Below, one piece after another: positions 1-8,421 of a stretch of DNA of 15,637 bases (the stretch's first letter is position 1; each line of letters opens with the position of its first letter). A program made the position numbers and the translations under genes. Below the pieces are notes generated by a model. The model worked only from the letters and a program-made list of their open reading frames with translations, did no database searches and had not been told where the DNA came from. This DNA is from an uncultured Clostridia bacterium. GTDB taxonomy: Bacteria; Bacillota; Clostridia; Oscillospirales; Oscillospiraceae. The stretch is from positions 1 to 15,637 of the forward strand of contig CAMNHH010000037.1 in the NCBI GenBank assembly GCA_946539175.1, given 5' to 3'.

Positions 1-1335
1 AACAACCGTCTCTACGTGGAACGTGCGGGGGAAGAGGTCAAAGGCTTCGGCGTGGGTGAGGCGGTAGTTTTGGGCGGTGAGGAGCTTGACGTCGCGGGCC
101 AGGGTGGCGGGGTCGCAGGAGACGTAGACGATCCGCTGCGGATCCATCTGCAGCATGGCCTCCACGACCTCCGGGGCCAGGCCCTTGCGGGGCGGGTCAA
201 CCACGATCACCTCCGGCCTGACCCCCTGGGCGGCAAAACGCGCTGCGGCGGCTGTGGCGTCGGCGCAGAAGAATTCCACGTTTTCCACCCCGTTCCGGAC
301 GGCGTTCTGCTTTGCGTCCTCTACGGCCTCCGGAATGATCTCCACGCCAACGGCCTTGCCGGCCTGCCGGGACAGGGCCAGCGTGATGGTGCCGGTGCCG
401 CAGTAGAGGTCCAGCACCGTCTCACTGCCGCGGAGCTCCGCCAGCTCCACGGCTTTTTCATAAAGACGCTGGGCCTGATCGTGATTCACCTGATAGAAGG
501 AGCGGGCGGAGAGCCGGAACGTGAAGCCGCAGAGGGTATCCTCAATATAGTCCCGGCCCCAGAGGGTGCGGAACTCCCCGCCCAGGACCACGTTGGTATT
601 TTTCGTATTGACAGACAGCAGGACCGAGCTAAGTCCGGGAATTTCCCGCCGCAGCCCATGGATCAGGCGATTTTCCCGGGGCAGCCGATCCCCGTTGGCC
701 GCGATGCAGACCATCACCTGGCCGGAGACGGCGCCCCGTCGCACGTAGATATGCCGCAGTAGACCCTTGCCCGTGTGCTCGTTATAGACCGAGACCTCGT
801 CCTCCTCCGCCCAGCGGATCACCACGTCCCGGACCCGGTCGAACAGCTCCGGCAGAATGGCGCAGCGTCGGACGGACACCACCTCATGGGTCCGGTTCTT
901 GTAAAAGCCCGCGACGGGCCTGCCATTTTTTTCCCCGACGGGGTACTGTGCCTTGTTGCGATAGCCGCCGATCTCCTCCGATCCCGTGATTGCCACCGTC
1001 TCCAAATTCTGGCCTCCGATGCGGTTCAGCGCGTCAGTGACCTTTTGGGCCTTGAAGGCCAGCTCCTCGGCGTAGTCCATGTGGTGGAGCTGACAGCCGC
1101 CGCAGAGCTTGGCCTCAGGGCAGACTCTTGGGATCCGGTGGGGAGAGCGGGTCAGAATCTGTTCGATCTTCCCGTGGGCACTGTTGCGGCTCACGTGGGT
1201 CAGCTTTACGCTGCAGCGCTCGCCCCGGATGGCGTTTGGCACGAACACCGCGCAGCCGTCAATCCGGCAGACCCCCATTCCCTCAGAGGAATACCCGCTG
1301 ATCTCCACCTCTTCGATTTGTCCGATCTTCAGCAT
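1..1335 (-). CDS. rlmD: 23S rRNA (uracil-C5)-methyltransferase, RlmD/RlmCD type (3' end beyond window)
   Basis: This enzyme uses S-adenosylmethionine to methylate C5 of a uracil in 23S rRNA. The frame is open for 445 codons from the ATG at 1335 to the window edge, so only a short C-terminal tail is missing for a family of about 450-460 residues. The N-terminal part looks like a TRAM RNA-binding domain. Cys72, Cys78 and Cys81 (C-x5-C-x2-C) plus Cys158 match the four ligands of the RumA/RlmD 4Fe-4S cluster. The SAM motif LDLYCGTGT is near 308-316, DPPRKG is at 380-385, and the catalytic Cys407 lies in SCDPATLARD. Glu442 in FHVETV fits the general base. AGGAG six bases upstream supports the start. 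It follows the GDPD-like gene on the same strand, with a parS site in the gap. Whether it modifies one site (RlmD) or two (RlmCD) cannot be told. Confidence 0.93.
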   Translation of the reverse strand, partial: MLKIGQIEEVEISGYSSEGMGVCRIDGCAVFVPNAIRGERCSVKLTHVSRNSAHGKIEQILTRSPHRIPRVCPEAKLCGGCQLHHMDYAEELAFKAQKVTDALNRIGGQNLETVAITGSEEIGGYRNKAQYPVGEKNGRPVAGFYKNRTHEVVSVRRCAILPELFDRVRDVVIRWAEEDEVSVYNEHTGKGLLRHIYVRRGAVSGQVMVCIAANGDRLPRENRLIHGLRREIPGLSSVLLSVNTKNTNVVLGGEFRTLWGRDYIEDTLCGFTFRLSARSFYQVNHDQAQRLYEKAVELAELRGSETVLDLYCGTGTITLALSRQAGKAVGVEIIPEAVEDAKQNAVRNGVENVEFFCADATAAAARFAAQGVRPEVIVVDPPRKGLAPEVVEAMLQMDPQRIVYVSCDPATLARDVKLLTAQNYRLTHAEAFDLFPRTFHVETVV

Positions 1336-1349
1336 AAGAAGCTCCTTTG

Positions 1350-1365
1350 TGTTTCACGTGAAACA
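1350..1365. promoter_or_regulatory. parS centromere site (distal copy)
   Basis: TGTTTCACGTGAAACA is a perfect 16-bp palindrome matching the Firmicutes parS consensus bound by ParB/Spo0J. It lies in the 39-bp gap between the stop of the GDPD-like gene and the start of rlmD, about 9.3 kb from the oriC spacer. ParB loaded here is expected to spread over neighbouring DNA, and the site may affect transcription entering rlmD. Confidence 0.95.
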
Positions 1366-1374
1366 ATTTTATAC

Positions 1375-2310
1375 TCAATCGCGATACAGCGCCTCCAGAA
1401 CGAAGGCCTTTGCCGTATAATCCGTAAAATAGGAATCCGCGCCCAGCTCAATGACAGCCCGAATGGAGGAGGCCCGGTTGACCACGTAGACGTTGAACTG
1501 TTTTCCCGCGTCGTGGACCCGCCGGCAGTTCCCGGCGCTCACCAGCTTCCCGCTGACGCCGATGATATCCACGCAGTCCTCGGTCAGGGCATCGTCAAAG
1601 CTTTCCTGTCGGAAGCAGAGATACAGCTTCCGCATATCGGGATATTTTTGCTCCGCCTCCCGGAGAATTTCAAAAGAAGAGGCCTGCAGGATCACATTTC
1701 CGGCCATGTCCGTCCGCTCCACCAGCTCCAGAAGGGCCAGGAGCATTTCTCGGTCAGAGGGCAGCTCCACCAGATAATGGACCGCCGTGCCGTAGCGGGC
1801 AAAAACCGCCTCCAGCCGGGGAATGCACTGGCCGCCGGGGACGGTCCGCAGCCGGTCGATCTCCTCCGCCTTCATGTCCGAGAAGGCCCTGGCCTCTCCC
1901 GTAAGGGCCTCCGGGCTGGCGGCGTCGCTGCAATAGAGCACCCCGTCGGCGGACATCCGCAGATCCTGCTCCAGATAGCGGGAGCCGTAGGAAACGGCCA
2001 GATCGTAGGCCGCGAAGGTCTCCGGCTCCTCCTCCAGCGCCGTGCCACGGTGGGAATAGACGTGCTCCGCGTAGGGGGAGGCCGGCAGTGCCAGAAGCTG
2101 CTCCGGGTCCCCAAGCTGATCCATGACCGGCTCCGGGGGCTCGGTGGAGGGCGTTTCCGCCCGGGTGCTGCTTTCGATTTCCGTCGTCATCTCGGTCCGT
2201 ATCTCTGTCCCCGCGGGCAGGGCGGAGGAGGACGCTTCGTTCTGTTCCCCGCAGCCGCCCAGCAGAAGCAGGGCCGCCAGCGCGGTCAACAACAAGATCA
2301 AATATTTCAT
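1375..2310 (-). CDS. Lipoprotein with degenerate glycerophosphodiester phosphodiesterase (GDPD)-like domain
   Basis: The 311-residue product starts with a signal peptide (MKYL plus a Leu/Ala-rich core) and an LGGC lipobox. Cys20 would be lipidated, placing the protein on the outer face of the membrane. A Ser/Thr/Glu-rich linker (about 25-62) leads to a GDPD-like barrel: His-Arg-Gly at 87-89, Pro-Glu-Thr at 96-98, metal-ligand-like Glu114 and Asp116, IPRLEAVF near 163-170, Glu182, and a terminal YFTDYTAKAF. The family's second catalytic His, normally in a His-Asp pair after the D-G-V motif, is Ser128 here (YCSD). Hydrolysis of glycerophosphodiesters is therefore doubtful, and a binding role or a divergent activity is possible. 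The start at 2310 is chosen for GGGAGG just upstream and the immediate signal peptide; an in-frame ATG 13 codons earlier lacks both. It probably leads an operon with rlmD. Confidence 0.8.
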   Translation of the reverse strand: MKYLILLLTALAALLLLGGCGEQNEASSSALPAGTEIRTEMTTEIESSTRAETPSTEPPEPVMDQLGDPEQLLALPASPYAEHVYSHRGTALEEEPETFAAYDLAVSYGSRYLEQDLRMSADGVLYCSDAASPEALTGEARAFSDMKAEEIDRLRTVPGGQCIPRLEAVFARYGTAVHYLVELPSDREMLLALLELVERTDMAGNVILQASSFEILREAEQKYPDMRKLYLCFRQESFDDALTEDCVDIIGVSGKLVSAGNCRRVHDAGKQFNVYVVNRASSIRAVIELGADSYFTDYTAKAFVLEALYRD

Positions 2311-2349
2311 TCCGCCTCCCTGGGTCCGCCCATTGAATTGAATACGCAA

Positions 2350-2378
2350 ATTATATCAGATTCGGCACATGATTGCAA
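2350..2378 (-). promoter_or_regulatory. Sigma-A promoter for the GDPD-like lipoprotein gene (and rlmD)
   Basis: Read on the minus strand, this is TTGCAA, a 17-base spacer, then TATAAT, preceded by TG as an extended -10. It sits about 40 bases upstream of the lipoprotein start codon. Confidence 0.75.
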
Positions 2379-2390
2379 GTACCGCGGCTC

Positions 2391-2419
2391 TTGCGTTTTT
2401 CTCTCGGATCTGTTATCAT
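2391..2419 (+). promoter_or_regulatory. Sigma-A promoter for the radical SAM gene
   Basis: TTGCGT at 2391-2396, a 17-base spacer and TATCAT at 2414-2419, with TG one base before the -10 hexamer (extended -10). It is back-to-back with the minus-strand promoter at 2350-2378; the two -35 boxes are 12 bp apart. Confidence 0.6.
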
Positions 2420-2450
2420 AGAGAAAAATGGATGGGAAGTGACGCGCAGT

Positions 2451-3356
2451 ATGAATTCTCTGGACTATGCCGCCTGTACCCTTTGCCCCAGAATGTGCGG
2501 CGTGGACCGGACAGCCGGACAGCGGGGCTTCTGCGGCATGCCCGCCTTTCCGGTGGCAGCCCGGGCGGCGGCCCACTATTGGGAGGAGCCGGTGATTTCG
2601 GGAGAATACGGTTCGGGAGCGGTGTTCTTCTCCGGCTGCACCCTGCGCTGCAAATTTTGCCAAAACTATGAGATCTCCACGCAAAAGCATGGCTTTTCCC
2701 TGGACAGCGCCCGGCTGCGGGAGATTTTCGAGAATCTGATCGCGCAGGGCTGCCACAACGTCAATCTGGTGACCCCAACCCACTTTCTGCCGGACATACT
2801 TCCGGCCCTGGAGCCGAAGCTGCCGGTGCCTGTGGTTTACAACTGCGGGGGCTACGAACGGGTGGAAACCCTGAAGGCCCTGGAGGGAAAGGTGGACGTG
2901 TGGCTGCCGGACATGAAATATTCCGATCCCGCCCTGGCCCGCGTGCTCTCCGCCGCGCCGGATTACGTGGAGACGGCCAAGGCCGCTATCCTGGAAATGT
3001 ATCGGCAGACCGGTCCCTGTGTGCTGGAAAAGGGCCTGCTGAAAAGGGGCGTGCTGATCCGTCATCTGATCCTTCCCGGACAGGTGGACAACTCCGTGGG
3101 CGTGCTGGAGTGGATTGCGGACAACTTCCCCAAGGGCGCCGTGGGGGTCTCCCTGATGAGCCAGTACGTGCCCATGGGCCCGGCGGCCGGGGTCCCGCCC
3201 TTTGACCGCCGCATCACCCGGGAGGAATACGACACGGTGCTGTCCTGGATGTATCTGCTGGGCCTGGACACCGGCTTCCTCCAGGGCCCGGAGGCGGCGT
3301 CTTTGGAGTATGTGCCAGAGTTTGACGGAAGCGGCGTCGTGTTCAACGCGCCGTAG
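2451..3356 (+). CDS. Radical SAM protein, PflX-like (COG1313), related to pyruvate formate-lyase activating enzymes
   Basis: The 301-residue product carries the radical SAM cluster motif C-x3-C-x2-C at Cys63, Cys67 and Cys70 (SGCTLRCKFCQN). It also has an N-terminal Cys-rich segment (Cys9, Cys12, Cys16, Cys28, with CPRMCGVDR and GFCG) typical of the PflX group of COG1313. The cluster should cleave S-adenosylmethionine to a 5'-deoxyadenosyl radical. The family resembles glycyl-radical-enzyme activases, but its substrate is generally unassigned and no partner enzyme lies in this window. The start ATG at 2451 immediately precedes the conserved N-terminus; a GTG at 2439 is possible, and neither has a strong ribosome binding site. 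The C-terminal YVPEFDGSGV looks like a natural family end. The TAG stop at 3354-3356 is followed in the same frame by phosphotransferase-like sequence. Confidence 0.85.
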   Translation: MNSLDYAACTLCPRMCGVDRTAGQRGFCGMPAFPVAARAAAHYWEEPVISGEYGSGAVFFSGCTLRCKFCQNYEISTQKHGFSLDSARLREIFENLIAQGCHNVNLVTPTHFLPDILPALEPKLPVPVVYNCGGYERVETLKALEGKVDVWLPDMKYSDPALARVLSAAPDYVETAKAAILEMYRQTGPCVLEKGLLKRGVLIRHLILPGQVDNSVGVLEWIADNFPKGAVGVSLMSQYVPMGPAAGVPPFDRRITREEYDTVLSWMYLLGLDTGFLQGPEAASLEYVPEFDGSGVVFNAP

Positions 3357-4082
3357 GGACAAGCAGGGCTTGTCCGGTTCGCCGCAGGGGAGACGGCGAT
3401 TTCCCGACCCCTGGAATGCGGCGTATGCGCCGAGGGCTTCTACGTCCTGGAGACCTGGATTGAGGGGGAAGAGGCCCGAAGCGCAGTCCCGAAGCGGACG
3501 GAGGCCCAGCTATACAGCGACGGTCTGGCCGCGGGGCGGCTGCTGCACCGCATTCACAGCATTCCGGCTCCCGCCGGGCTGTCGGACTGGGGAAAATGCT
3601 TCAACGCCAAGCTTGACAGGCGGATGGCGGAATATCTGGCCTGCCCTCTGAAATACGAGGGCGACGAAGTCCTGCTGGCAGGAGTGGCGGAGAACCGGGC
3701 GCTGCTGGCGGGGCGCCCGCAGCACTTCCAGCACGGGGACTTCCATGTGGGCAACTTCATGTATCAGAACGGACGTCTGACGGTCCTTGACTTTGACCGC
3801 TGCGGCTTTGGAGACCCATGGGAGGACTTCAACCGCATCGTCTGGACCGCCGCTGCGGCCCCGGCTATGGCCCGGGGACAGGTGGACGGATATTTTGACG
3901 GCAGCGTCCCGGAGAAATTCTGGCGGCTGCTGAAGCTCTATCTCTGCGTCAATCAGCTGGGCTCCCTGCCCTGGGCCATTTCCTACGGGGAGACGGAGGT
4001 CCGGGTCATGCGGGAGCTGGCAAAGCGCCTGACGGAATGGTACTCGGAGGGGATCGTGCCGACGTGGTATGAGCGGAGCTGA
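3357..4082 (+). pseudogene. 5'-truncated aminoglycoside phosphotransferase (APH)-family kinase
   Basis: Reading the frame at 3357-4082 gives 241 sense codons that resemble the C-terminal two thirds of an APH/choline-kinase-like phosphotransferase. Homology seems to begin near ISRPLECGVC and continues through FYVLETWIEGEEA, RLLHRIHSIPAP, the catalytic loop HGDFHVGN (from about 3732) and the metal-binding VLDFDRCGFGDPWEDFN (from about 3783). The N-lobe, with its nucleotide-binding strands and Lys, is absent: the frame begins right after the TAG of the radical SAM gene. I see no ATG, GTG or TTG in this frame before the ATG at 3624, and a product from there would still keep HGD but lack the first part of the fold. 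A deletion that removed the original 5' end and the spacer is the likeliest cause. The substrate of the ancestral enzyme is unknown; the family name does not imply drug resistance. Confidence 0.75.
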
Positions 4083-4116
4083 AGGCCCGGGCTTGCTAAA
4101 ATGAAGCTCCAATACG

Positions 4117-4158
4117 GGCGAAGAAAAACGCACCCGAAAGGGTGCGTTTTTCTTCGCC
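4117..4158. terminator. Strong bidirectional intrinsic terminator
   Basis: The arms 4117-4134 and 4141-4158 are a perfect 18-bp inverted repeat. An extra C-G pair closes a GAAA tetraloop, making the stem 19 bp. The arms contain an A5 run on the left and a T5 run on the right, so a U-tract forms on either strand. It separates the converging phosphotransferase remnant (+) and mscL (-), and abuts the mscL stop codon. Confidence 0.9.
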
Positions 4159-4626
4159 TTACTTCTTCGCCAGCAGGTCGCGGATCTCGATGAGGAGTTT
4201 TTCCTCGGCGCTGGGCTCGGGGGGAGCGGCTTCTTCTTCCTTCTTTTCTTCCTCCTTGGCCTTCTTGGCCTTGGCGCGAAGCGCGTTCATGCCCTTGATC
4301 ATCAGGAAAATGACCCAGGCCAGAATCAGGAAGGTGATGATGCTGGAGATGAACTTGCCGAAGTTCAGATAGTTGACGATCACTTCGCCGGTCTCAGGAT
4401 CCAGCTTATCTCCGAACAGGGAGGGCAGAGCGATCTTCCAGGCAGTGAAATCTACGCTGCCGGTGAAGATGCCGATGATGGGCATGATGATGTTGTCGGT
4501 GAAGGAGCTGACCAGATCCTTGAACACGCCGCCGATCAGAACGCCGGTGGCCATGTCGAAGAGGTTGCCCTGGAGGGCGAACTCCTTGAACTCCGCAATG
4601 ATGCCCTTCTTACCTTCTTTTGCCAT
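4159..4626 (-). CDS. mscL: Large-conductance mechanosensitive channel MscL
   Basis: MscL is a homopentameric membrane pore that opens under membrane tension and vents solutes during hypo-osmotic shock. The 155-residue product has the family N-terminus (FKEFALQGNLFDMATGVLIG), pore-lining TM1 at about 20-45 ending in NIIMPIIG, a periplasm-side loop, TM2 near 90-115, then a Lys/Glu-rich linker and the C-terminal helix EEKLLIEIRDLLAKK that forms the cytoplasmic bundle. AGGAGG lies eight bases before the ATG. It is downstream of serS with a 56-bp gap; it may have its own weak promoter there, or be read from serS. The length is a little above the usual 130-150 because of the charged linker. Confidence 0.96.
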   Translation of the reverse strand: MAKEGKKGIIAEFKEFALQGNLFDMATGVLIGGVFKDLVSSFTDNIIMPIIGIFTGSVDFTAWKIALPSLFGDKLDPETGEVIVNYLNFGKFISSIITFLILAWVIFLMIKGMNALRAKAKKAKEEEKKEEEAAPPEPSAEEKLLIEIRDLLAKK

Positions 4627-4657
4627 TTCTTTTTCCTCCTTTCTCGTTATTTCATAT

Positions 4658-4682
4658 ATAATAATCGATCACAGATCGGTTA

Positions 4683-4690
<8 letters not shown>
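4658..4690 (+). terminator. AT-rich hairpin followed by T-run between mscL and serS
   Basis: The arms 4658-4670 and 4674-4686 pair with one G-U wobble when read on the plus strand, and a T-rich run (TTATTTTTT) follows. As an intrinsic terminator it would act on plus-strand (antisense) transcripts, since both flanking genes are on the minus strand. On the minus strand the stem has an A/C mismatch and no T-run after it, so it should be weak there. It overlaps the serS stop codon. Confidence 0.35.
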
Positions 4691-5969
<1,279 letters not shown>

Positions 5970-5995
5970 ATATTTTACCTCTTATCAGTGAATTT

Positions 5996-6610
5996 TCAGT
6001 CGATGATCAGACTCTCATAGAGCTCCTGCTCCGTGGCGGACAGCAGCTCCTTCATGGGCTCGATCTCGCCCAGCAGCTCCTGCAAGCCGTCCACGTCGCC
6101 CGCCTCGTTGGCCGCCAGGGCCTTCTGGAGCAGCTCGCTGACCTGCACAGCCTTGGTCAGCTCCTTGGTCAGCGTCTCCTCCCGGATCTCCAGGGCATGG
6201 ATCTTCTCCGTGAGGGTCTTGCTCTCCAGACTCAGCGCGTCGATTCTGCTCTGGAGCTCCTCCTGTTTGGTTTTCTGTTCCTCAGCCTCGGCCGCAAGGG
6301 TCTCGATGCTGGCCTGCAGCTCATCGTTCTCCTTGGAGAGCTTCTGATTTTCCGCCTGCAGGGCGTTGATGTTGCTGGTGAGGGAGGCGGAGGTCTGCTT
6401 GCTGCTGTCCTGCAGCTCCTGGTTCATGGTCTTGAGCCGCTTGGTCTCCGCCACCATCATAATGGCCACGAACAGAAAGGCCACCGCGAACAGAATCGCC
6501 AGATAGGTCACCAGCGCCGATCTGCGGCGGGGCGACAGCACCTGGGATGGGTCCTGGGGAGGCGGTGTGTGATCCGCCTCCGTCACGTTCATTTTCTTTG
6601 CCTCATTCAT
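5996..6610 (-). CDS. Unclassified single-pass membrane coiled-coil protein, coupled to parB
   Basis: I do not recognise a family. The 204-residue product has a polar, Pro-rich N-terminus (about 1-27), a basic SPRRR stop, one hydrophobic segment at about 32-54 (ALVTYLAILFAVAFLFVAIM), then a long heptad-rich coiled coil from about 56 to 165 (Glu/Leu/Lys/Gln-rich) and an acidic tail. The positive-inside rule suggests N-in, C-out, but KRLK after the membrane segment weakens this. The ATG at 6610 overlaps the parB stop in ATGAATGA, with AAGGAGG nine bases upstream inside parB, so translation is probably coupled to parB. A second in-frame ATG at 6592 is possible. The position suggests a role tied to the origin, envelope or division, but that is inference. 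DUF4446 proteins often follow parB in Clostridia, but I do not see that family's features. Confidence 0.8.
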   Translation of the reverse strand: MNEAKKMNVTEADHTPPPQDPSQVLSPRRRSALVTYLAILFAVAFLFVAIMMVAETKRLKTMNQELQDSSKQTSASLTSNINALQAENQKLSKENDELQASIETLAAEAEEQKTKQEELQSRIDALSLESKTLTEKIHALEIREETLTKELTKAVQVSELLQKALAANEAGDVDGLQELLGEIEPMKELLSATEQELYESLIID

Positions 6611-7487
6611 CCTTGGAATCCTCCTTGATGGAAATGCGCTGCAGCGCAAAGAGCAGCCGGTTCAGATCCTCCGTTCCGTAAAACTCCAGCTCAAAGCGTC
6701 CCTTTCGTTTGCCGTTGACGATGCGGACCTTCCGTCCCAGACGGCGGCTCAGGGACTTTTCGCATTCCGCCACGTAATCCACCTCTAAAGGAGCGTCTTT
6801 TGGCTCCTGCTGTGGCTTATCCAGATTTTTGCAGAGGGTCTCCGCCTGCCGCACGGAAAGCTGCAGGGCGATGATCCGCTGGGCGGCCTGCTGCCGCAGC
6901 TTTTCACTTTTCAGACCCAGCAGAGCTCTGGCGTGGCCGGGTGACAGGGTCCCGTTCCGCACCAGCTCCGCCAGCTCCGGGGAAAGGCTCAGAAGCCGCA
7001 GCGCGTTGGCCACGGCGGGGCGGGACTTGCCCACCTGCCTGGCGGCCTCCGCCTGGGTCAGACCGTATTCCTCCATCAGCGTCTGATAGCCCTGGGCCTC
7101 CTCCATGGGATTCAGATCCTCCCGCTGCAGATTTTCCACCAGGGCCAACTCCATCACCTTCCGGTCGTCGGCCTCGATGATCAGCACCGGGACCTCCTGC
7201 AGACCGGCCTGGCGGGCAGCCCGCCAGCGGCGCTCGCCCGCGATGATCTGGTAGTAACCGCCCGCCTTTTCCCGGACCGTCAGCGGCTGGATCAGTCCGT
7301 GCTCCGCGATGGACTCCGCCAGAGTCTGAAGACTCTCCTCGTCGAACTCCTTCCGGGGCTGCAGGGGATTGGGCTCCACCCGATGCAGGGGCACCGTGGT
7401 GACGCCGCCGGGCGTCTGGGCAAAGTCCAGATTTGGATTGTCCAGCAGCGCCCCGAGCCCTCGCCCCAGACCAGATTGTCTTTTCAT
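6603..7487 (-). CDS. parB: Chromosome-partitioning protein ParB (Spo0J)
   Basis: ParB is a CTP-dependent DNA clamp that loads at parS, spreads, and recruits SMC and stimulates ParA. The 294-residue product has the N-terminal ParA-stimulating segment KRQSGLGRGLGALL (2-15), the CTP-binding motif GERRWRA (84-90), ENLQREDLNPMEEA (118-131), a parS-reading helix-turn-helix near 143-168 (LTQAEAARQVGKSRPAVANALRLL), LSPGHARALL, and a C-terminal dimerisation domain. The start at 7487 is chosen because GGAGG lies six bases upstream and it begins directly with the conserved MKRQSGLGRGL; in-frame ATGs further upstream add non-conserved residues. It lies 108 bp after parA. Two perfect parS sites in this window are its expected targets. 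Confidence 0.96.
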   Translation of the reverse strand: MKRQSGLGRGLGALLDNPNLDFAQTPGGVTTVPLHRVEPNPLQPRKEFDEESLQTLAESIAEHGLIQPLTVREKAGGYYQIIAGERRWRAARQAGLQEVPVLIIEADDRKVMELALVENLQREDLNPMEEAQGYQTLMEEYGLTQAEAARQVGKSRPAVANALRLLSLSPELAELVRNGTLSPGHARALLGLKSEKLRQQAAQRIIALQLSVRQAETLCKNLDKPQQEPKDAPLEVDYVAECEKSLSRRLGRKVRIVNGKRKGRFELEFYGTEDLNRLLFALQRISIKEDSKDE

Positions 7488-7595
7488 AAACATCCTCCAG
7501 ATTTGCGAATCCTGCAATGGAAAGTTGAATGCGTAAATCAAACGGTTATGGACAGTTTCAGTTTGTAATCTGAACAGCACATCCGTTTTCCATGT
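7488..7595. other. parA-parB spacer with small dyads
   Basis: This 108-bp gap is long for a parAB pair. It holds a CAAAC/GTTTG dyad (7539-7565), AAACGG (7540-7545) facing CCGTTT (7583-7588), and ATGGAAA (7517-7523) facing TTTCCAT (7587-7593). These do not combine into one long stem. I see no convincing promoter. A processing or translation-control role is possible but unproven. Confidence 0.4.
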
Positions 7596-8348
7596 TCAAT
7601 TTCGCTTTAAGATTTCCTCCGCCACGTCCCGATAGGCCTTCGCGCCCTTGCTGTGCTTGTCGTAGGCCATGATGGGCAGACCGTGGCTGGGGGCCTCCGC
7701 CAGCCGCACGTTCCGGGGAATGGCCGCGGCGTAGACCTTGCCGGGGAAGAAGCGCCGCACCTCCTGGGCCACCTGGCTGGAAAAGTTGGTGCGTCCGTCA
7801 AACATGGTCAAAAGGACCCCAAAGATCGTCAGCCGGGGATTCAGCCGCTTTTTCACCGCCCGCATGGTGGACATGAGATCCGACAGCCCCTCCAGGGCGT
7901 AGTATTCACACTGAACCGGAATCAGAATCTGCTCCGCGGCGCACAGGCCGTTCAGGGTCAGAAGCTCCAGGGAGGGCGGGCAGTCGATGAACAAATAGTC
8001 GTAACGCTCCGCCACAGAGTCCAGCGCCTTTTTCAGCACGTACTCCCGCTGCTCCATATCCGCCAGCTCCACCCCGGCTCCGGCCAGTGCAGAGGAGGAG
8101 GGCAGCACGTCCCCCCATTGGGTGTGGACGATGGCCTGCTCCGCGGGCACCCCGTTGATGATCACGTCGTAGGAGCTGTATTTGCTCCGGCGGCTGACGC
8201 CCAGACCCGAGCTGGCGTTTGCCTGGGGATCGAAGTCCACCAGCAGAACACGGGCGCCCTGTTCATGGAGCGCAGCGGTCAGATTCACGGCGGACGTGGT
8301 TTTTCCCACGCCGCCCTTCTGATTGACGACGGCGACGATTCTGGACAT
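7596..8348 (-). CDS. parA: Chromosome-partitioning ATPase ParA (Soj)
   Basis: ParA is a MinD/ParA-type P-loop ATPase. Its ATP-bound dimer coats nucleoid DNA and is stimulated by ParB to move or separate origins; in Bacillus, Soj also regulates DnaA. The 250-residue product has the deviant Walker A KGGVGKTT at 11-18, DFDPQANASSGLG (switch/Walker A' region), DYLFIDCPPSLELLTLN (Walker B) and the C-terminal AAIPRNVRLAEAPSHGLP typical of Soj. AGGAG about seven bases before the ATG supports the start. It is the first gene of the run parA-parB-coiled coil-serS, under a promoter at 8381-8408 just downstream of a parS. No N-terminal HTH is present, as expected for the chromosomal type. Confidence 0.97.
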   Translation of the reverse strand: MSRIVAVVNQKGGVGKTTSAVNLTAALHEQGARVLLVDFDPQANASSGLGVSRRSKYSSYDVIINGVPAEQAIVHTQWGDVLPSSSALAGAGVELADMEQREYVLKKALDSVAERYDYLFIDCPPSLELLTLNGLCAAEQILIPVQCEYYALEGLSDLMSTMRAVKKRLNPRLTIFGVLLTMFDGRTNFSSQVAQEVRRFFPGKVYAAAIPRNVRLAEAPSHGLPIMAYDKHSKGAKAYRDVAEEILKRN

Positions 8349-8380
8349 TCCCCCGCTCCTTTCTCGGACTATTTTTCATG

Positions 8381-8408
8381 ATTATATCACATTAAAAGGA
8401 AAATGCAA
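8381..8408 (-). promoter_or_regulatory. Promoter of the parA-parB run
   Basis: Read on the minus strand: TTGCAT, a 16-base spacer, then TATAAT with TG one base before it (extended -10). It lies 33 bp upstream of the parA start codon. The parS core begins 21 bp upstream of the -35 box, so ParB bound there could feed back on parAB. Confidence 0.75.
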
Positions 8409-8421
8409 GAGAAAAAAGCGT

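Noticed and set aside
775..2421. Long plus-strand open frame (548 codons) opposite rlmD and the lipoprotein gene
   Set aside because: It spans two minus-strand genes with clear family motifs and its own translation has no recognisable domain. GC-rich genes commonly leave open antisense frames.
3354..3356. Possible TAG read-through (for example pyrrolysine) fusing the radical SAM protein to the phosphotransferase part
   Set aside because: The radical SAM protein ends naturally at this stop, the downstream part lacks the N-lobe needed for a working kinase, and no recoding signal is visible. Deletion explains it better.
5970..5995. T-box riboswitch upstream of serS
   Set aside because: Only 26 bp separate serS from the preceding coding region, too short for a T-box leader.
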